From Phycisphaerales bacterium (lineage in GTDB: Bacteria > Planctomycetota > Phycisphaerae > Phycisphaerales > SM1A02), in assembly GCA_022447205.1 (NCBI GenBank), contig JAKVBQ010000015.1:1-64000 (forward strand): 64,000 nt of DNA. The letters run 5' to 3'. This document shows positions 42,552 to 51,437 of this stretch, piece by piece. A program made the translations under genes and the position numbers. The notes beneath the pieces were generated by a model. That model worked only from the letters and a program-made list of their open reading frames with translations. It did no database searches and was not told the DNA's origin. Position 1 is the first letter of the stretch. The number at the start of each line of letters is the position of its first letter.

Positions 42552-43568
42552 ATGACCGACAACACCCACCGTCGACTTCGAACTCCGTTCCTCTTCCTTG
42601 GAGGGCTTCTCGCAGCCACCGCCCTGTTCGGCATGAGCGCCGATCGGAACCCCGTCGAGGGGCCTGCCGAGGAGGCGATGCAGAAGATGCGGGACTACGT
42701 CGGTACCTTCGACTTCAAGGCGACCCTGGACCTGACGCCACTGGGCCAGCCCGGTGTCCAGATCACGTTCCCCGGCACGGCCAGCAGCCAGTTCGTGCTG
42801 GGTGGTTCCGGGATCCTTGGTGTCTCCGAGGCCGACAACAAGCAGTCCGTCTCCTACATCGGCTATCGAACCGACACCAACGAGTACTACAACCTGAACA
42901 TGGATGCGAACCAGACCGGACTCTCGTACATGTCGGGCAATTATGCGAAGCCTGATCTTCTCAAGATGAGGGATCCCACGACCGGGGTGAACATGGAGGT
43001 TGTCTACGGCAAGGACGGGGCTTCGACCGCCACGGTCCGAATCCCTCCCACGCAGGCGGTCCTGCTGAAGAGCGAGACCACGCAGACCTCACGAAACGCG
43101 GGGGACGTCCTCGGCCGACTGCTGTCGGGTCCGGTCAAGCCGACCCGGGTGAACCGCAAGGCCGACAATCCCAATCCAGCGGAGAACTACGCACGTTCCC
43201 ACGACCTTCTCCACAAGCTTGCCGGCAAGTTCGTCAGTGAAGATGGGTACAAGGCCGTTTCCCGGATGGTCGGTGAGGGCCGTTACGTCCTCACCCATGT
43301 CACCGGGGGGCGGGGTGAGTTTCTGACCTTCACGGCCTACAACAATGCGGGTGGTTTCTTCCAGCAGATGATGGTCGGCCCGTCACTGCCGACACCGATC
43401 TATCTGCAGGGTGGGATGAAGCCTGACGGTTCGATCGAGCTGGCCGACCCGTTCAATCCCAACGGCATCTCGGTCCTGCTCTCCTTCGATTCGGGAGGCG
43501 GGTATTCAGCCACCGCTTCGATGGGCGGTCAGGTCGTCGAGGAGCGGGCCTGGCGACTCGAGAAGTAA
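42552..43568 (+). CDS. exported protein of unknown function (DUF1579-like)
   Basis: A 338-residue protein with signal-anchor-like N-terminus (MTDNTHRRLRTPFLFLGGLLAATALFGMS); an AAGGGA ribosome site lies 9 bases upstream, and ATG 42543 is a weaker alternative. The body has the DUF1579-like pattern: an early W/F-D-F-K-A and G-T-F-D-F-K strand, then YIGYRTDTNEYYNLNMD, a GGSGILGVSEA loop, and a second similar region LTFTAYNNAGGFFQQMM. It appears to be two related beta-rich halves, perhaps lipocalin-like, suggesting binding of a small molecule. Convergent with ppc, 16 bases apart. Confidence 0.55.
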   Translation: MTDNTHRRLRTPFLFLGGLLAATALFGMSADRNPVEGPAEEAMQKMRDYVGTFDFKATLDLTPLGQPGVQITFPGTASSQFVLGGSGILGVSEADNKQSVSYIGYRTDTNEYYNLNMDANQTGLSYMSGNYAKPDLLKMRDPTTGVNMEVVYGKDGASTATVRIPPTQAVLLKSETTQTSRNAGDVLGRLLSGPVKPTRVNRKADNPNPAENYARSHDLLHKLAGKFVSEDGYKAVSRMVGEGRYVLTHVTGGRGEFLTFTAYNNAGGFFQQMMVGPSLPTPIYLQGGMKPDGSIELADPFNPNGISVLLSFDSGGGYSATASMGGQVVEERAWRLEK

Positions 43569-43584
43569 TTCACGCCCATCGACT

Positions 43585-46245
43585 TCAGCCGGTGCTCTGC
43601 ATGGCCGCGGCCAGTGCGTTCACGCTCAGCAGGATCAGTGCATCGAGTTCCGGGTCACCGTCGCTCTCCCGTCCCCGGCGGAGGAGTTCCACCTGAAGCG
43701 CGTTGATGATGTCGGTGTCCCCGTTGCGTTCCTCGATCGAGTTCTGGATGACCGGGTTGTTGTCGAGCAGTCGTTCCTGCCCGGTGATCGAGAGGATCGT
43801 TTCCTTTGCCAGCCGATACTCCGTTGCAACGGTCTCGGTGAGCGTTCGGTCGACGCCGGCCGTGTACCAGGCCGCGACCAGGGGCCGGGCGCGTGCCAGC
43901 TCCTGCTGGGCGTTGTCGATGAAGGCCCGGAAGCTGCCTCCGGTTCGATACGCTTCCCGGCAGATCGCCAGCCGGTCTTCATCGTGGAGGACCAGCTTCT
44001 CGAAGGCGGTGCCGAGGCCGTACCACCCCGGAACGTTGTGGCGCATCTGGGTCCACGCGAAGACCCATGGAATCGCTCGGAGGTTGTCGAAGGTGACGTC
44101 GCTTCCCGCACGTGAGACGGGCCGCGAGGCGATCGGGAGATCCCCGATGTGCAGCACCGGAGAGCGTGAGATGAAGACCGGCCAGAATCCTTCGTCGTCG
44201 ACGAGTCGTCGGTAGGTGTCCCGGGAGATCTCCGAGAGTTCATCCATGAGCTCGACGGGCATGCCCGCGCTCGACGGTGCGGAGACCTCGCCCTCGGTCA
44301 CCAGGATCATCGCGTTCACGATCTGCTCGAGATGGCGATGCGCGACTTCCGGCATCGCGTAGCGGAAGGAGATCACCTCGCCCTGTTCGGTGAACCTGAT
44401 CCGACCGTTCCTGGTTCCCGCCGGGCTGGCGAGGATCGCCCGGTTCGCGCGGCCTCCGCCGCGTGCGACGGAGCCGCCCCGGCCGTGGAAGAACCGGAAT
44501 TCGAGGCCCGCCTCGCGGGCGATGCTCGAGAGTTCGGCCTGTGCCTCTTGCAGTCGCCAGTTCGCGGCCCAGTAGCCACCGTCCTTGTTGGAATCGGAGT
44601 AGCCGAGCATCAGTTCCTGGAAACCGCCCCTGGCCTCGAGCTGCCGTGCGTAGGCGGGGTTCTCGATCATCTCCGAGAGGATGCGACCGGACCGGTCGAG
44701 GTCGTCGACGGTCTCGAAGAGGGGGGCGACATCGATCGAACAGTGGACTTCCTCGTCGATCATCGTCCAGATGCCGACTTCACGGAGGAGGACCAGCACT
44801 TCCAGGACGTCACTCACCTCATGCGCCATCGAGATGATGTAGCTCCCGACCGAGTCCGGGTCGCGATCGATCGCCTCCGCGAACGCCCGAAGGCCGTCGA
44901 GGAGTTCTCCGGTCGTGGTCGAGACCTCGATGCCCGATGGGAGCAGGGGGCGTGCGGTGGAGAGCTCGCGTTCCAGCAGGGCACGACGGTTCGATTCGTC
45001 GAGTTCGGCGTAGCCGTCGGTGACGCCCGCGAGGTCGAGCATCTCGCTGATCGCGGCTTCGTGGACACGACTGTGCTGGCGGATGTCGAGTGCCGCCAGG
45101 TGGAATCCGAACGTCCGTGCCGCCACCAGGGCGTCCGCGATCGTGCCACGTTCCGCGGTCTCGACCATGCCGGCGTGTCGCAAGGCATTCTGGATGAGGA
45201 CGAGGTCCGCAAGGTAGTCCCCGATGGCGTAGCCCGGCTCTCCGAGTCGGGACTGCATGTGCGTGATCTTCAAGCGGAACGGTTCATGTCGCAATCGCTT
45301 CGTCGTCGTCGGATCCAGGGGACGTTCACGTTCGTCCTTCTCCAGGGACGCCACCAGTGCGGGATCGACCTCGATCCTGCGATCGGAGAGGCTGAGTTCA
45401 CGGTGGAGGCTGGTCAGCATCTCGTGGTGTCGTTCGATTGCGGTGTCGCGCATGCGTTCGAACGCCTGCCGAGATCGCTCCGCGGTCACGAAGGGGTTGC
45501 CATCTCGGTCGCCACCGATCCATGATCGGTATCGAAGCATGATGGGGATCTCGACCCGTTGGTGGTAGTTGGTCTCGATCGCGTCGCAGAGGTCGCGGTG
45601 GAGCTCGGGTATCGCGCGCCAGATCGCCCCGCCGAGGTAGTGGATGCCGTTGCGGACCTCGTCGAGGACGTCGATCCGATGGGAGCGGATCTCGTCGGTC
45701 GTCATCAGCTGACCGAGGGTCTGCCTGACCTCGCTCTCGAGCGTCCTGTTCTCCGCGGCAGTGACCCGGGATCTGTTGCGCGAGATCAGCAGTTCACCGA
45801 TCCGGTCCTGCTTCGCGATGACGCTTCGTCTTCGTGACTCGGTGGGGTGCGCGGTCAGGGTTGGCTGGATGTCGAGCCTGTCGAGGGTCTCGACGAGTCG
45901 TTCGAGTGGAACGCCTCGTTCCGCCAGCGTGTGGATCGCCTCGGCAAGTGATTCCGATCGTGGCTGGTCGAGCGCTGACTCGAGTTCCCGTTCCCGGTTG
46001 ACGCGGGTGATGTGGAGTTGCTCCGCCTTGTTCCGGAGGTGGAATCGGATCGTCAGCAGCTTCAGGATGCCGTCGATTCGGTCGAGGGAGAGGCCTCGAA
46101 GTGACTCGTCCGGCGTGCCCGTCTCGATCATCCGGGCGGCGGCCGCTCCCACCAGTGCGACATCCGACAGAACCTCGGCCGAAGCGGCCTCGTCCAGTCG
46201 GGAGTGGAGCCAATCGATGTCGCGAGCGAGTGGTGGGGCGGTCAT
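43585..46245 (-). CDS. ppc: phosphoenolpyruvate carboxylase
   Basis: An 886-residue PEP carboxylase of normal length. The catalytic segment TAHPTE lies at residues 131-136, the Mg2+/bicarbonate region YRSWIGGDRDGNPFV is present, and the conserved loops GYSDSNKDGGYWAANW and FHGRGGSVARGGG follow. The C-terminus (LSVNALAAAMQSTG) matches the family's NGIAAGMRNTG end, which positions the catalytic histidine and glycines. It makes oxaloacetate from PEP and bicarbonate for the TCA cycle. The start at 46245 is preceded 6 bases upstream by TACGCT; there is no ribosome site. Confidence 0.96.
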   Translation of the reverse strand: MTAPPLARDIDWLHSRLDEAASAEVLSDVALVGAAAARMIETGTPDESLRGLSLDRIDGILKLLTIRFHLRNKAEQLHITRVNRERELESALDQPRSESLAEAIHTLAERGVPLERLVETLDRLDIQPTLTAHPTESRRRSVIAKQDRIGELLISRNRSRVTAAENRTLESEVRQTLGQLMTTDEIRSHRIDVLDEVRNGIHYLGGAIWRAIPELHRDLCDAIETNYHQRVEIPIMLRYRSWIGGDRDGNPFVTAERSRQAFERMRDTAIERHHEMLTSLHRELSLSDRRIEVDPALVASLEKDERERPLDPTTTKRLRHEPFRLKITHMQSRLGEPGYAIGDYLADLVLIQNALRHAGMVETAERGTIADALVAARTFGFHLAALDIRQHSRVHEAAISEMLDLAGVTDGYAELDESNRRALLERELSTARPLLPSGIEVSTTTGELLDGLRAFAEAIDRDPDSVGSYIISMAHEVSDVLEVLVLLREVGIWTMIDEEVHCSIDVAPLFETVDDLDRSGRILSEMIENPAYARQLEARGGFQELMLGYSDSNKDGGYWAANWRLQEAQAELSSIAREAGLEFRFFHGRGGSVARGGGRANRAILASPAGTRNGRIRFTEQGEVISFRYAMPEVAHRHLEQIVNAMILVTEGEVSAPSSAGMPVELMDELSEISRDTYRRLVDDEGFWPVFISRSPVLHIGDLPIASRPVSRAGSDVTFDNLRAIPWVFAWTQMRHNVPGWYGLGTAFEKLVLHDEDRLAICREAYRTGGSFRAFIDNAQQELARARPLVAAWYTAGVDRTLTETVATEYRLAKETILSITGQERLLDNNPVIQNSIEERNGDTDIINALQVELLRRGRESDGDPELDALILLSVNALAAAMQSTG

Positions 46246-46251
46246 GCCAAG

Positions 46252-46257
46252 AGCGTA
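46252..46257 (-). promoter_or_regulatory. -10-like hexamer TACGCT, 6 nt before start at 46245
   Basis: TACGCT on the minus strand, followed by CTTGGC and the ppc ATG. Weak by consensus (4 of 6) but consistent in position with the other leaderless-type elements here. Confidence 0.3.
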
Positions 46258-46403
46258 CCCGTCCGGGGATCGATCCGCACGCTTCCGGGTTTTCTCGCCA
46301 TGAATACCTCGCTTCGGACGGTTTCGCTCCACTGTCTTCGGGTGATGCCATCGATGAATCTGCCACGCCATCGTGTACAGTGTCCGCATTCAATGGAGAC
46401 GTG

Positions 46404-46769
46404 ATGACCGACACGACTGCGATCAATGCCTGCGTCGAACACTACTACGAAAGCCTGCGTACCTCGGATCCCGAAGGGGTCCGTGCGGTGTTCCATGAGA
46501 ACGCCCGCATCACCGGCTACCTGCCCGATGGGCTGCACCAGATGACGGTCGAGGAGTTCGCCGGTTTCGTCGCCGCCCAGCAGCCGTCCCCGGAGGCGAA
46601 CGGCGAGCCGAGGATGCTCGAGATCCTCTCCTGCGACATCGCGGGGCATACCGCTTCGGTGCGATTGCGGGAGTCCTACCTCGGCATGACCTTCCTGGAC
46701 ACCTTCGCGATGCTCCAGATCGATGGCGCATGGACGATCTACAACAAGCTCTTTCACGTCGAGTCCTGA
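46404..46769 (+). CDS. NTF2-like (SnoaL/lumazine-binding-type) protein
   Basis: A 121-residue protein of the NTF2 superfamily: an N-terminal helix AINACVEHYYESLRTSDPEGV, F-H-E-N-A-R-I-T-G strand, a later VEEFAGFVAAQQP helix and a strand FAMLQIDGAWTIYNKLFHVES. Such proteins are small ligand-binding or polyketide-cyclase-like modules. GGAGAC ribosome site; a TACAGT hexamer 22 bases upstream. Divergent from ppc. No catalytic residues can be named, so function is unknown. Confidence 0.7.
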   Translation: MTDTTAINACVEHYYESLRTSDPEGVRAVFHENARITGYLPDGLHQMTVEEFAGFVAAQQPSPEANGEPRMLEILSCDIAGHTASVRLRESYLGMTFLDTFAMLQIDGAWTIYNKLFHVES

Positions 46770-46800
46770 TCCGGTCTCCATCCAAACAGGAGCCTTCAAC

Positions 46801-47820
46801 ATGATGTTCGATTCCTCGCAAGCAGCGGCTTCCAACCGAACACTGGACCGTCGTGCCTTCCTGGGCACGGTCGCCCTGGGATCCTTCGCGATCTCGCTGC
46901 CTCGGGCGGCGATGGCGGCTGTCGGTCGACTCGAGAAGCCGGTTCGCCTCGGCGTCATCGCCGACCTGCACCAGGATGTCATGCACGACGGGCTCGAGCG
47001 CATGAAGGCGTTCACGCAACGGATGGAAGTCGTCAAGCCTGATGCCATCCTGCAGCTCGGGGACTTCGCATATCCGAATGCCGACAACAGCGATGTGATC
47101 GATCTCTTCAACAAGGCACACCCCACGTCCCTGCATGTCATCGGGAACCACGACATGGATGCGGGCATGACCCGCAAGAACTGCATCGATGTCTGGGGCA
47201 TGCCGGGCCGCTACTACGAGCACGAGGTCGGAGGACTGCATCTTCTGGTCCTGGACGGCAACGATGCCGGTTCACCGACGTACACCGGTGGCTATGCCGC
47301 CTACGTCGGTGAAGAACAGGTCGCGTGGTTGAAGGCGCGGCTCGAGGCGATAGACGGGCCGATCGTCGTCGTCTCCCACCAGCCGCTGGCCGGACCGTCC
47401 GCAGTCGACAACGCGGTCGAGATCCAGAAGATCCTTGGAGCGGCTTCCGACAAGGTGATCCTGGCCGTCAACGGACACACCCACATGGACGAGGTCATCC
47501 GTGTCGACGGCGTGCCGTACCTGCATGTCAATTCGGCGTCCTACAACTGGGTCGGTGGGAACCACAAGAACGAAAGCTATGCTCAGGAGATCCATCAGGC
47601 GCATCCCTGGATCTCGTACACCTGCCCCTATCGGGACCCGTTGTTCGCGACCCTCACCGTGGACCCCGTCTCCTCGACGGTCCGTGTCGAGGGAGCCACG
47701 AGCAGCTGGGTCGGGAAGTCCCCGTCCGAGCTTGGTGTCGCTCGTTCCGAGGATCGGGCCGACGGGAAGCAGGTCGTCCCGCTGATCCGTGATCGGGAAT
47801 TGGTGCGCAAGGACACGTGA
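46801..47820 (+). CDS. Tat-exported calcineurin-like metallophosphoesterase
   Basis: A 339-residue protein. The N-terminus has DRRAFLGTVALGSFAISLP, a twin-arginine (Tat) signal, so the protein is likely folded before export, which fits a metalloenzyme. Metal-binding motifs of the calcineurin superfamily are clear: GVIADLHQD (D-x-H), LQLGDFAYPN (G-D), VIGNHDMD (GNHD), VSHQPLAG (H) and NGHTHMDE (GHxH). The substrate may be a phosphodiester or phosphomonoester; no C-terminal binding domain is visible. AGGAG ribosome site. The 5' UTR is short, so it may share transcription with the NTF2-like gene 31 bases upstream. Confidence 0.85.
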   Translation: MMFDSSQAAASNRTLDRRAFLGTVALGSFAISLPRAAMAAVGRLEKPVRLGVIADLHQDVMHDGLERMKAFTQRMEVVKPDAILQLGDFAYPNADNSDVIDLFNKAHPTSLHVIGNHDMDAGMTRKNCIDVWGMPGRYYEHEVGGLHLLVLDGNDAGSPTYTGGYAAYVGEEQVAWLKARLEAIDGPIVVVSHQPLAGPSAVDNAVEIQKILGAASDKVILAVNGHTHMDEVIRVDGVPYLHVNSASYNWVGGNHKNESYAQEIHQAHPWISYTCPYRDPLFATLTVDPVSSTVRVEGATSSWVGKSPSELGVARSEDRADGKQVVPLIRDRELVRKDT

Positions 47821-47851
47821 CGGGGTCGGTGCCCGGTCGTCAAACCTGAGC

Positions 47852-48913
47852 TCACTCCGGACAGTCTCCCCAGAATCCGAGCAGGATGGTCAGGTCGCCG
47901 CCTCCGACGAGGCCGTCCCCGTCGATGTCGTACCGTTCGTCCGTGCTGTCCCAGGCCGAAAGCAGATCGTTCAGGTCGGCGCCCTCGACGGAGCCATCGC
48001 CGTTCACGTCGGCGGGGCATTCCGGGGGCTCGTACCGTCGGTGTTCGAGCAGCCAGTCGACCAGCTCCCTCCGGAAATTCGGGTTGAACGAGGGTCCGTG
48101 GCTGCCGCCGTTGATCGTCCAGAGTTCGGTCGCGCCACGCTCGGCGCATCCTTCGGTGATCAGGGTCCTGGTCGTCTCCGCTCCCGAGATGCTGCTGTCG
48201 AGATCGAGGTCCATTCCGGTCTCCATGGTCCCATCGCACTGGTTGTATTCGGCCCAGAGCATGATCGATTCCAGTGCACCCGGATAGCAGGCGTAGAAGG
48301 GGATGCATCCACCGCCGTAGCGGATCGTCGTGTCCTCGGTGCCGTGGATCTGGAGCGCATGCACCTGTTCGCTCGGCGTGCAGTCGGAACGAACGGAGAA
48401 CGTCGCCCCGGCCAGACTCGCGACGGAGGACACGAGGTCGGCGTGGTCGCACGCCATGCGATAGGACATGAATCCGCCGTTGGAATGCCCGACCACGTGG
48501 ATGCTTTCGAGATCCACCGGATGGTCGGCGATGACCGTCTCGATCAGTGAGCGGAGGTACCCCGAGTCATCCGGGTTCTGGTCGCTGAAGTCGCAGCAGA
48601 AGTCGGTCGCATTCCAGAATCGATCGCCCTGGGCATTCTGGAGCCCGTTCGGAACGCACAGCAGGAACTGACTCTTGTCGACCCTGCTCCGCAGGTTGAA
48701 GTAGTTCTCGTGCTGGCTGCCGTTGCCGGTGTACCCGTGGAGGGAGACCACCAGAGGCAGGAGTGCATCCGGCTCGGCATCGGACGGCAGGTAGAGCGGC
48801 ACGTTTCCCCGTTCGGTCTGGATCTGTTCGAGTTCGTACGCTTCAGCCGTGGTCACGGCCCATGCCAGCAGGCATGAGGCGGCCAAGGCACCATTCACGA
48901 GTCGTCTGCACAT
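47852..48913 (-). CDS. secreted PHB-depolymerase/esterase-like protein with dockerin-like tail
   Basis: A 353-residue exported esterase (signal MCRRLVNGALAASCLLAWAVTTAEA; GGAGAA ribosome site). It follows the LpqC/PHB-depolymerase pattern: PLVVSLHGYTGNGSQHE (oxyanion), ALQIHGTEDTTIRYGG (Asp), SIHVVGHSNGGFMSYRMAC with nucleophile Ser in GHSNG, and GGSHGPSF with the catalytic His. Six extra Cys suggest disulfides. Two dockerin-like loops (DVNGDGSVEGADLNDLLSAW, DIDGDGLVGGGDLTILLGFW) end it. Paralogous in design to the esterase at 33829, though the sequences differ; both are likely polymer-ester hydrolases outside the cytoplasm. Confidence 0.8.
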   Translation of the reverse strand: MCRRLVNGALAASCLLAWAVTTAEAYELEQIQTERGNVPLYLPSDAEPDALLPLVVSLHGYTGNGSQHENYFNLRSRVDKSQFLLCVPNGLQNAQGDRFWNATDFCCDFSDQNPDDSGYLRSLIETVIADHPVDLESIHVVGHSNGGFMSYRMACDHADLVSSVASLAGATFSVRSDCTPSEQVHALQIHGTEDTTIRYGGGCIPFYACYPGALESIMLWAEYNQCDGTMETGMDLDLDSSISGAETTRTLITEGCAERGATELWTINGGSHGPSFNPNFRRELVDWLLEHRRYEPPECPADVNGDGSVEGADLNDLLSAWDSTDERYDIDGDGLVGGGDLTILLGFWGDCPE

Positions 48914-49093
48914 GGTTCGTCTTCTCCGGCACCTCCCGGTGCCTTGCCCCGTCACCTGTGCCCCATTTGCTGGTTCGCGCGTCGAGTCCTGTCTTCTCGA
49001 ACAGCGCGAGCCCAGGGAACCCTACGCATGATGAGGACCGATGGTTTGCCGCCATTCACGGGTTCCCGGGATTTCTTGTTCCGGAGGATGACC

Positions 49094-51352
49094 TCAGTCC
49101 TTCAGGGTCTCGAGCATCGCAAGCCGCGATTCGAGGGACTGGTCCATGAAGCGTTCGAAGCCTTCGTAGAACGCATCGATCGTCTCGAAGTCCGTGCTCT
49201 CGCAGAGCGCCCGTTCCCAGCCGACCCGGTCAACCAGCGGGAAGTACTCCGTGAAGTAGGTCCTGATGCTCCGTGATGGCGTGTGGTCGATGAGATAAGC
49301 CACCGCCCAGGCCCCGGCGTCATAGGCCAGTTCCCGGTGCCACCGTGCGATGAGCGGCCCGGCGGTCTCGATCTCCTCCATGTCTCGGATCGTGTAGCGA
49401 AGGTCATCCGCATTCTCGAGGGAACGGGCGTACCACTCCATGGTGCGGTCGCGCATGCCCCAGCCGTTCTGCTCGCCGAGATGGCAGGCGAGCAGCTCCG
49501 CACCGCCCTCCATCATCCAGGTGGGGGTGAATTCGAACGCCTTCTGGAAGACGTGCGTGTACTCGTGGATGCCGCGCGTGGGCATGTCCTCTTCACCGAA
49601 GTTGTGCGCGTTGATGAAGACGATCTCCGCGCGCGGTGGATCGGAGTCCATCGCCATCGTCAGGTACGCCGCGGACTCGCCGTTGATCGCCTTCTCCACG
49701 AGGTCTCGCCCGTCACCATCAAGGCAATCCTGCATCGGATAGTCGCTGCCGGCGGTGTGGATGTCGCAGTAGACCCGTGCGATCTCCTCCCGGTGCTCGG
49801 GGTCGTCCAGCTCATCGGACTCCTGGCCGATGATGTAGACCTGCAGCGGACCGTAGTTTCCGAGGTACTCGCGTGCAGCATCGACGCCCGCCTTCATGGC
49901 ATCCGACCAGCGGTCGTCGTAGCCGTGGCTGATGAAGTAGTCCGGTGGCGCATCGAGCTTGCGTGTCCAGGGGTCACGCAGCCGATCGAGGTGCTCGTTC
50001 ATCATGTCGAACGTCTCGACCGTCAGTTCGTCCGCGATCAGGACCGGTTCGCCGAGCATCTTCTCGAGCAAGGCCCGCTCCCAGCGAAGATGGCCGCTCC
50101 CGTAGACCACCATGACCCGGTCGTGCTCCGCGAGCATCCGGGCCTCCAGTTCGACGAGGTTGTACTCCCGAGCCTTCATGGTCAGGATCGCGATCTGGCG
50201 GAGGATGCTCGGTTCGTCGACGAGTTGCGGGGACACCTCGCGTCGGACCTCTCTCGGATCAAGGGGCTTGCCGGTTCGATCCTCGTACCAGGCACGGAAC
50301 CCGTCAGGATCCATGTCGGAGTCGACATCGAAGCGACGTTTCAGGTTCGCGATCGCACGTGCGATCCTCCGGTCCTCGTCGTCCATCTGGTCGTTGCGCA
50401 CCATCGATGTGATGTTGCGCGCGACGAGGAACCCCAGCAGGTCGTCATCCGAGAAGCCTGCCTCGCGAACGATGTCGGTGGTCGCCGACGGATCCGGTTC
50501 ACCACCGATGACGACCGCCCCTTGCTCGTCGGCCAGTACCGCGGCATAGGGGGACTCGCCCAGCTGCCCGGTCCGGATGCGTCGTCGGGCACTTTCCAGC
50601 AGGCGTTGCGGCTGGGTGCCCTCGCTGGTCGGGAGTCCTTCGATGATCACCACCTGAGGTCGAAAACCCTCGATCGCGGCACGGACCATCCGATGCGTCG
50701 GGGCGTTCTCGATGTCCCTCTGGTGTGCGGCACCGATGAAGAGCAGTTGTTTCGGTCCGCGCTGGAAGAGCACCGCATGGGGTGAGCGGCTGATGCCTTC
50801 GTCGCGATCGGAGCTCCGACGGGGTTGGAGCAGCGAGAGGTCCGGGACGAATTCGGGACCCGTTTCGCGATCGTCACGTCCGGGTGCCGGCTGGTTCGAA
50901 CCCGGACCAAGGACGATGATCGTCTTCCACTCCGGTTCTCCACCACCATCCGGGACGTCCTCGTATCCGATCCGGACCACTTCCGGGTCACGAGGAATGA
51001 GGAACAACCCCCAGGCCGTCGTCTCTTCGCGGTTGCCGCTGTCATCCGGTCCGGCATCGACCGTGAGTCGGAGTTCACGGTTCGTCGTTTCCAGTGACGT
51101 CGCGACGACCCGTTGCAGGTCCATGGCACGACCTCGCAGGGCGAGGACCAGTCGGCACTGCTCGAAGTCGACGAACGGCTGGCCGATGCTCGAGCCGTCA
51201 TGAGTGCGCTTCCATGCCTCGGCGAGCGCATCCGCATCGTTGATCAGTTCGAGATGCGTTTCCTCGACTCCGGAATGCGGACCGCCCCATTGGACGATCG
51301 GTGGCGGGTCGGGCAGCGCGACCAGCAGCAAAAGGGTGGTGATGATGGTCAT
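49094..51352 (-). CDS. exported fusion: PrcB-like domain, TraB/TIKI-like domain and gluzincin peptidase
   Basis: A 752-residue fusion. Start at 51352 (MTIITTLLLLVALP) is preferred over the GTG at 51358 because TATGGT lies exactly 6 bases before it. Residues about 25-105 resemble the PrcB C-terminal domain (VDFEQCRLVLALRG). Residues about 190-440 are TraB/TIKI-like: LLFIGAAHQRD (GAAH 207-210), VVIIEGLPTSEG, and VVYGSGHLRW (GSGH 418-421), the G-x-x-H / E-G / G-x-G-H metal core. Residues about 570-700 are a zinc peptidase: HEYTH at 596-600 and WMMEGGAEL with Glu615 as third ligand. Such a three-part order is not one I recall. Likely a periplasmic or secreted protease with a regulatory arm. Confidence 0.75.
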   Translation of the reverse strand: MTIITTLLLLVALPDPPPIVQWGGPHSGVEETHLELINDADALAEAWKRTHDGSSIGQPFVDFEQCRLVLALRGRAMDLQRVVATSLETTNRELRLTVDAGPDDSGNREETTAWGLFLIPRDPEVVRIGYEDVPDGGGEPEWKTIIVLGPGSNQPAPGRDDRETGPEFVPDLSLLQPRRSSDRDEGISRSPHAVLFQRGPKQLLFIGAAHQRDIENAPTHRMVRAAIEGFRPQVVIIEGLPTSEGTQPQRLLESARRRIRTGQLGESPYAAVLADEQGAVVIGGEPDPSATTDIVREAGFSDDDLLGFLVARNITSMVRNDQMDDEDRRIARAIANLKRRFDVDSDMDPDGFRAWYEDRTGKPLDPREVRREVSPQLVDEPSILRQIAILTMKAREYNLVELEARMLAEHDRVMVVYGSGHLRWERALLEKMLGEPVLIADELTVETFDMMNEHLDRLRDPWTRKLDAPPDYFISHGYDDRWSDAMKAGVDAAREYLGNYGPLQVYIIGQESDELDDPEHREEIARVYCDIHTAGSDYPMQDCLDGDGRDLVEKAINGESAAYLTMAMDSDPPRAEIVFINAHNFGEEDMPTRGIHEYTHVFQKAFEFTPTWMMEGGAELLACHLGEQNGWGMRDRTMEWYARSLENADDLRYTIRDMEEIETAGPLIARWHRELAYDAGAWAVAYLIDHTPSRSIRTYFTEYFPLVDRVGWERALCESTDFETIDAFYEGFERFMDQSLESRLAMLETLKD

Positions 51353-51358
51353 GGACAC

Positions 51359-51364
51359 ACCATA
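51359..51364 (-). promoter_or_regulatory. -10-like hexamer TATGGT that decides the start at 51352
   Basis: It directly abuts the alternative GTG start at 51358, which could not then be translated from a transcript starting about 7 bases downstream; the ATG at 51352 fits the 6-base rule. Confidence 0.4.
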
Positions 51365-51437
51365 CAGGCAGGAGGATTCAGGAGGGCGGATCCTCCGCCC
51401 CTCGAGGCATGCTGATGCTGTGACCTTGCCCCCGGGC

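Noticed and set aside
49283-50785. 500-codon plus-strand open frame opposite the TraB-peptidase gene
   Set aside because: Antisense shadow of a gene whose domains and metal motifs are clear on the other strand.
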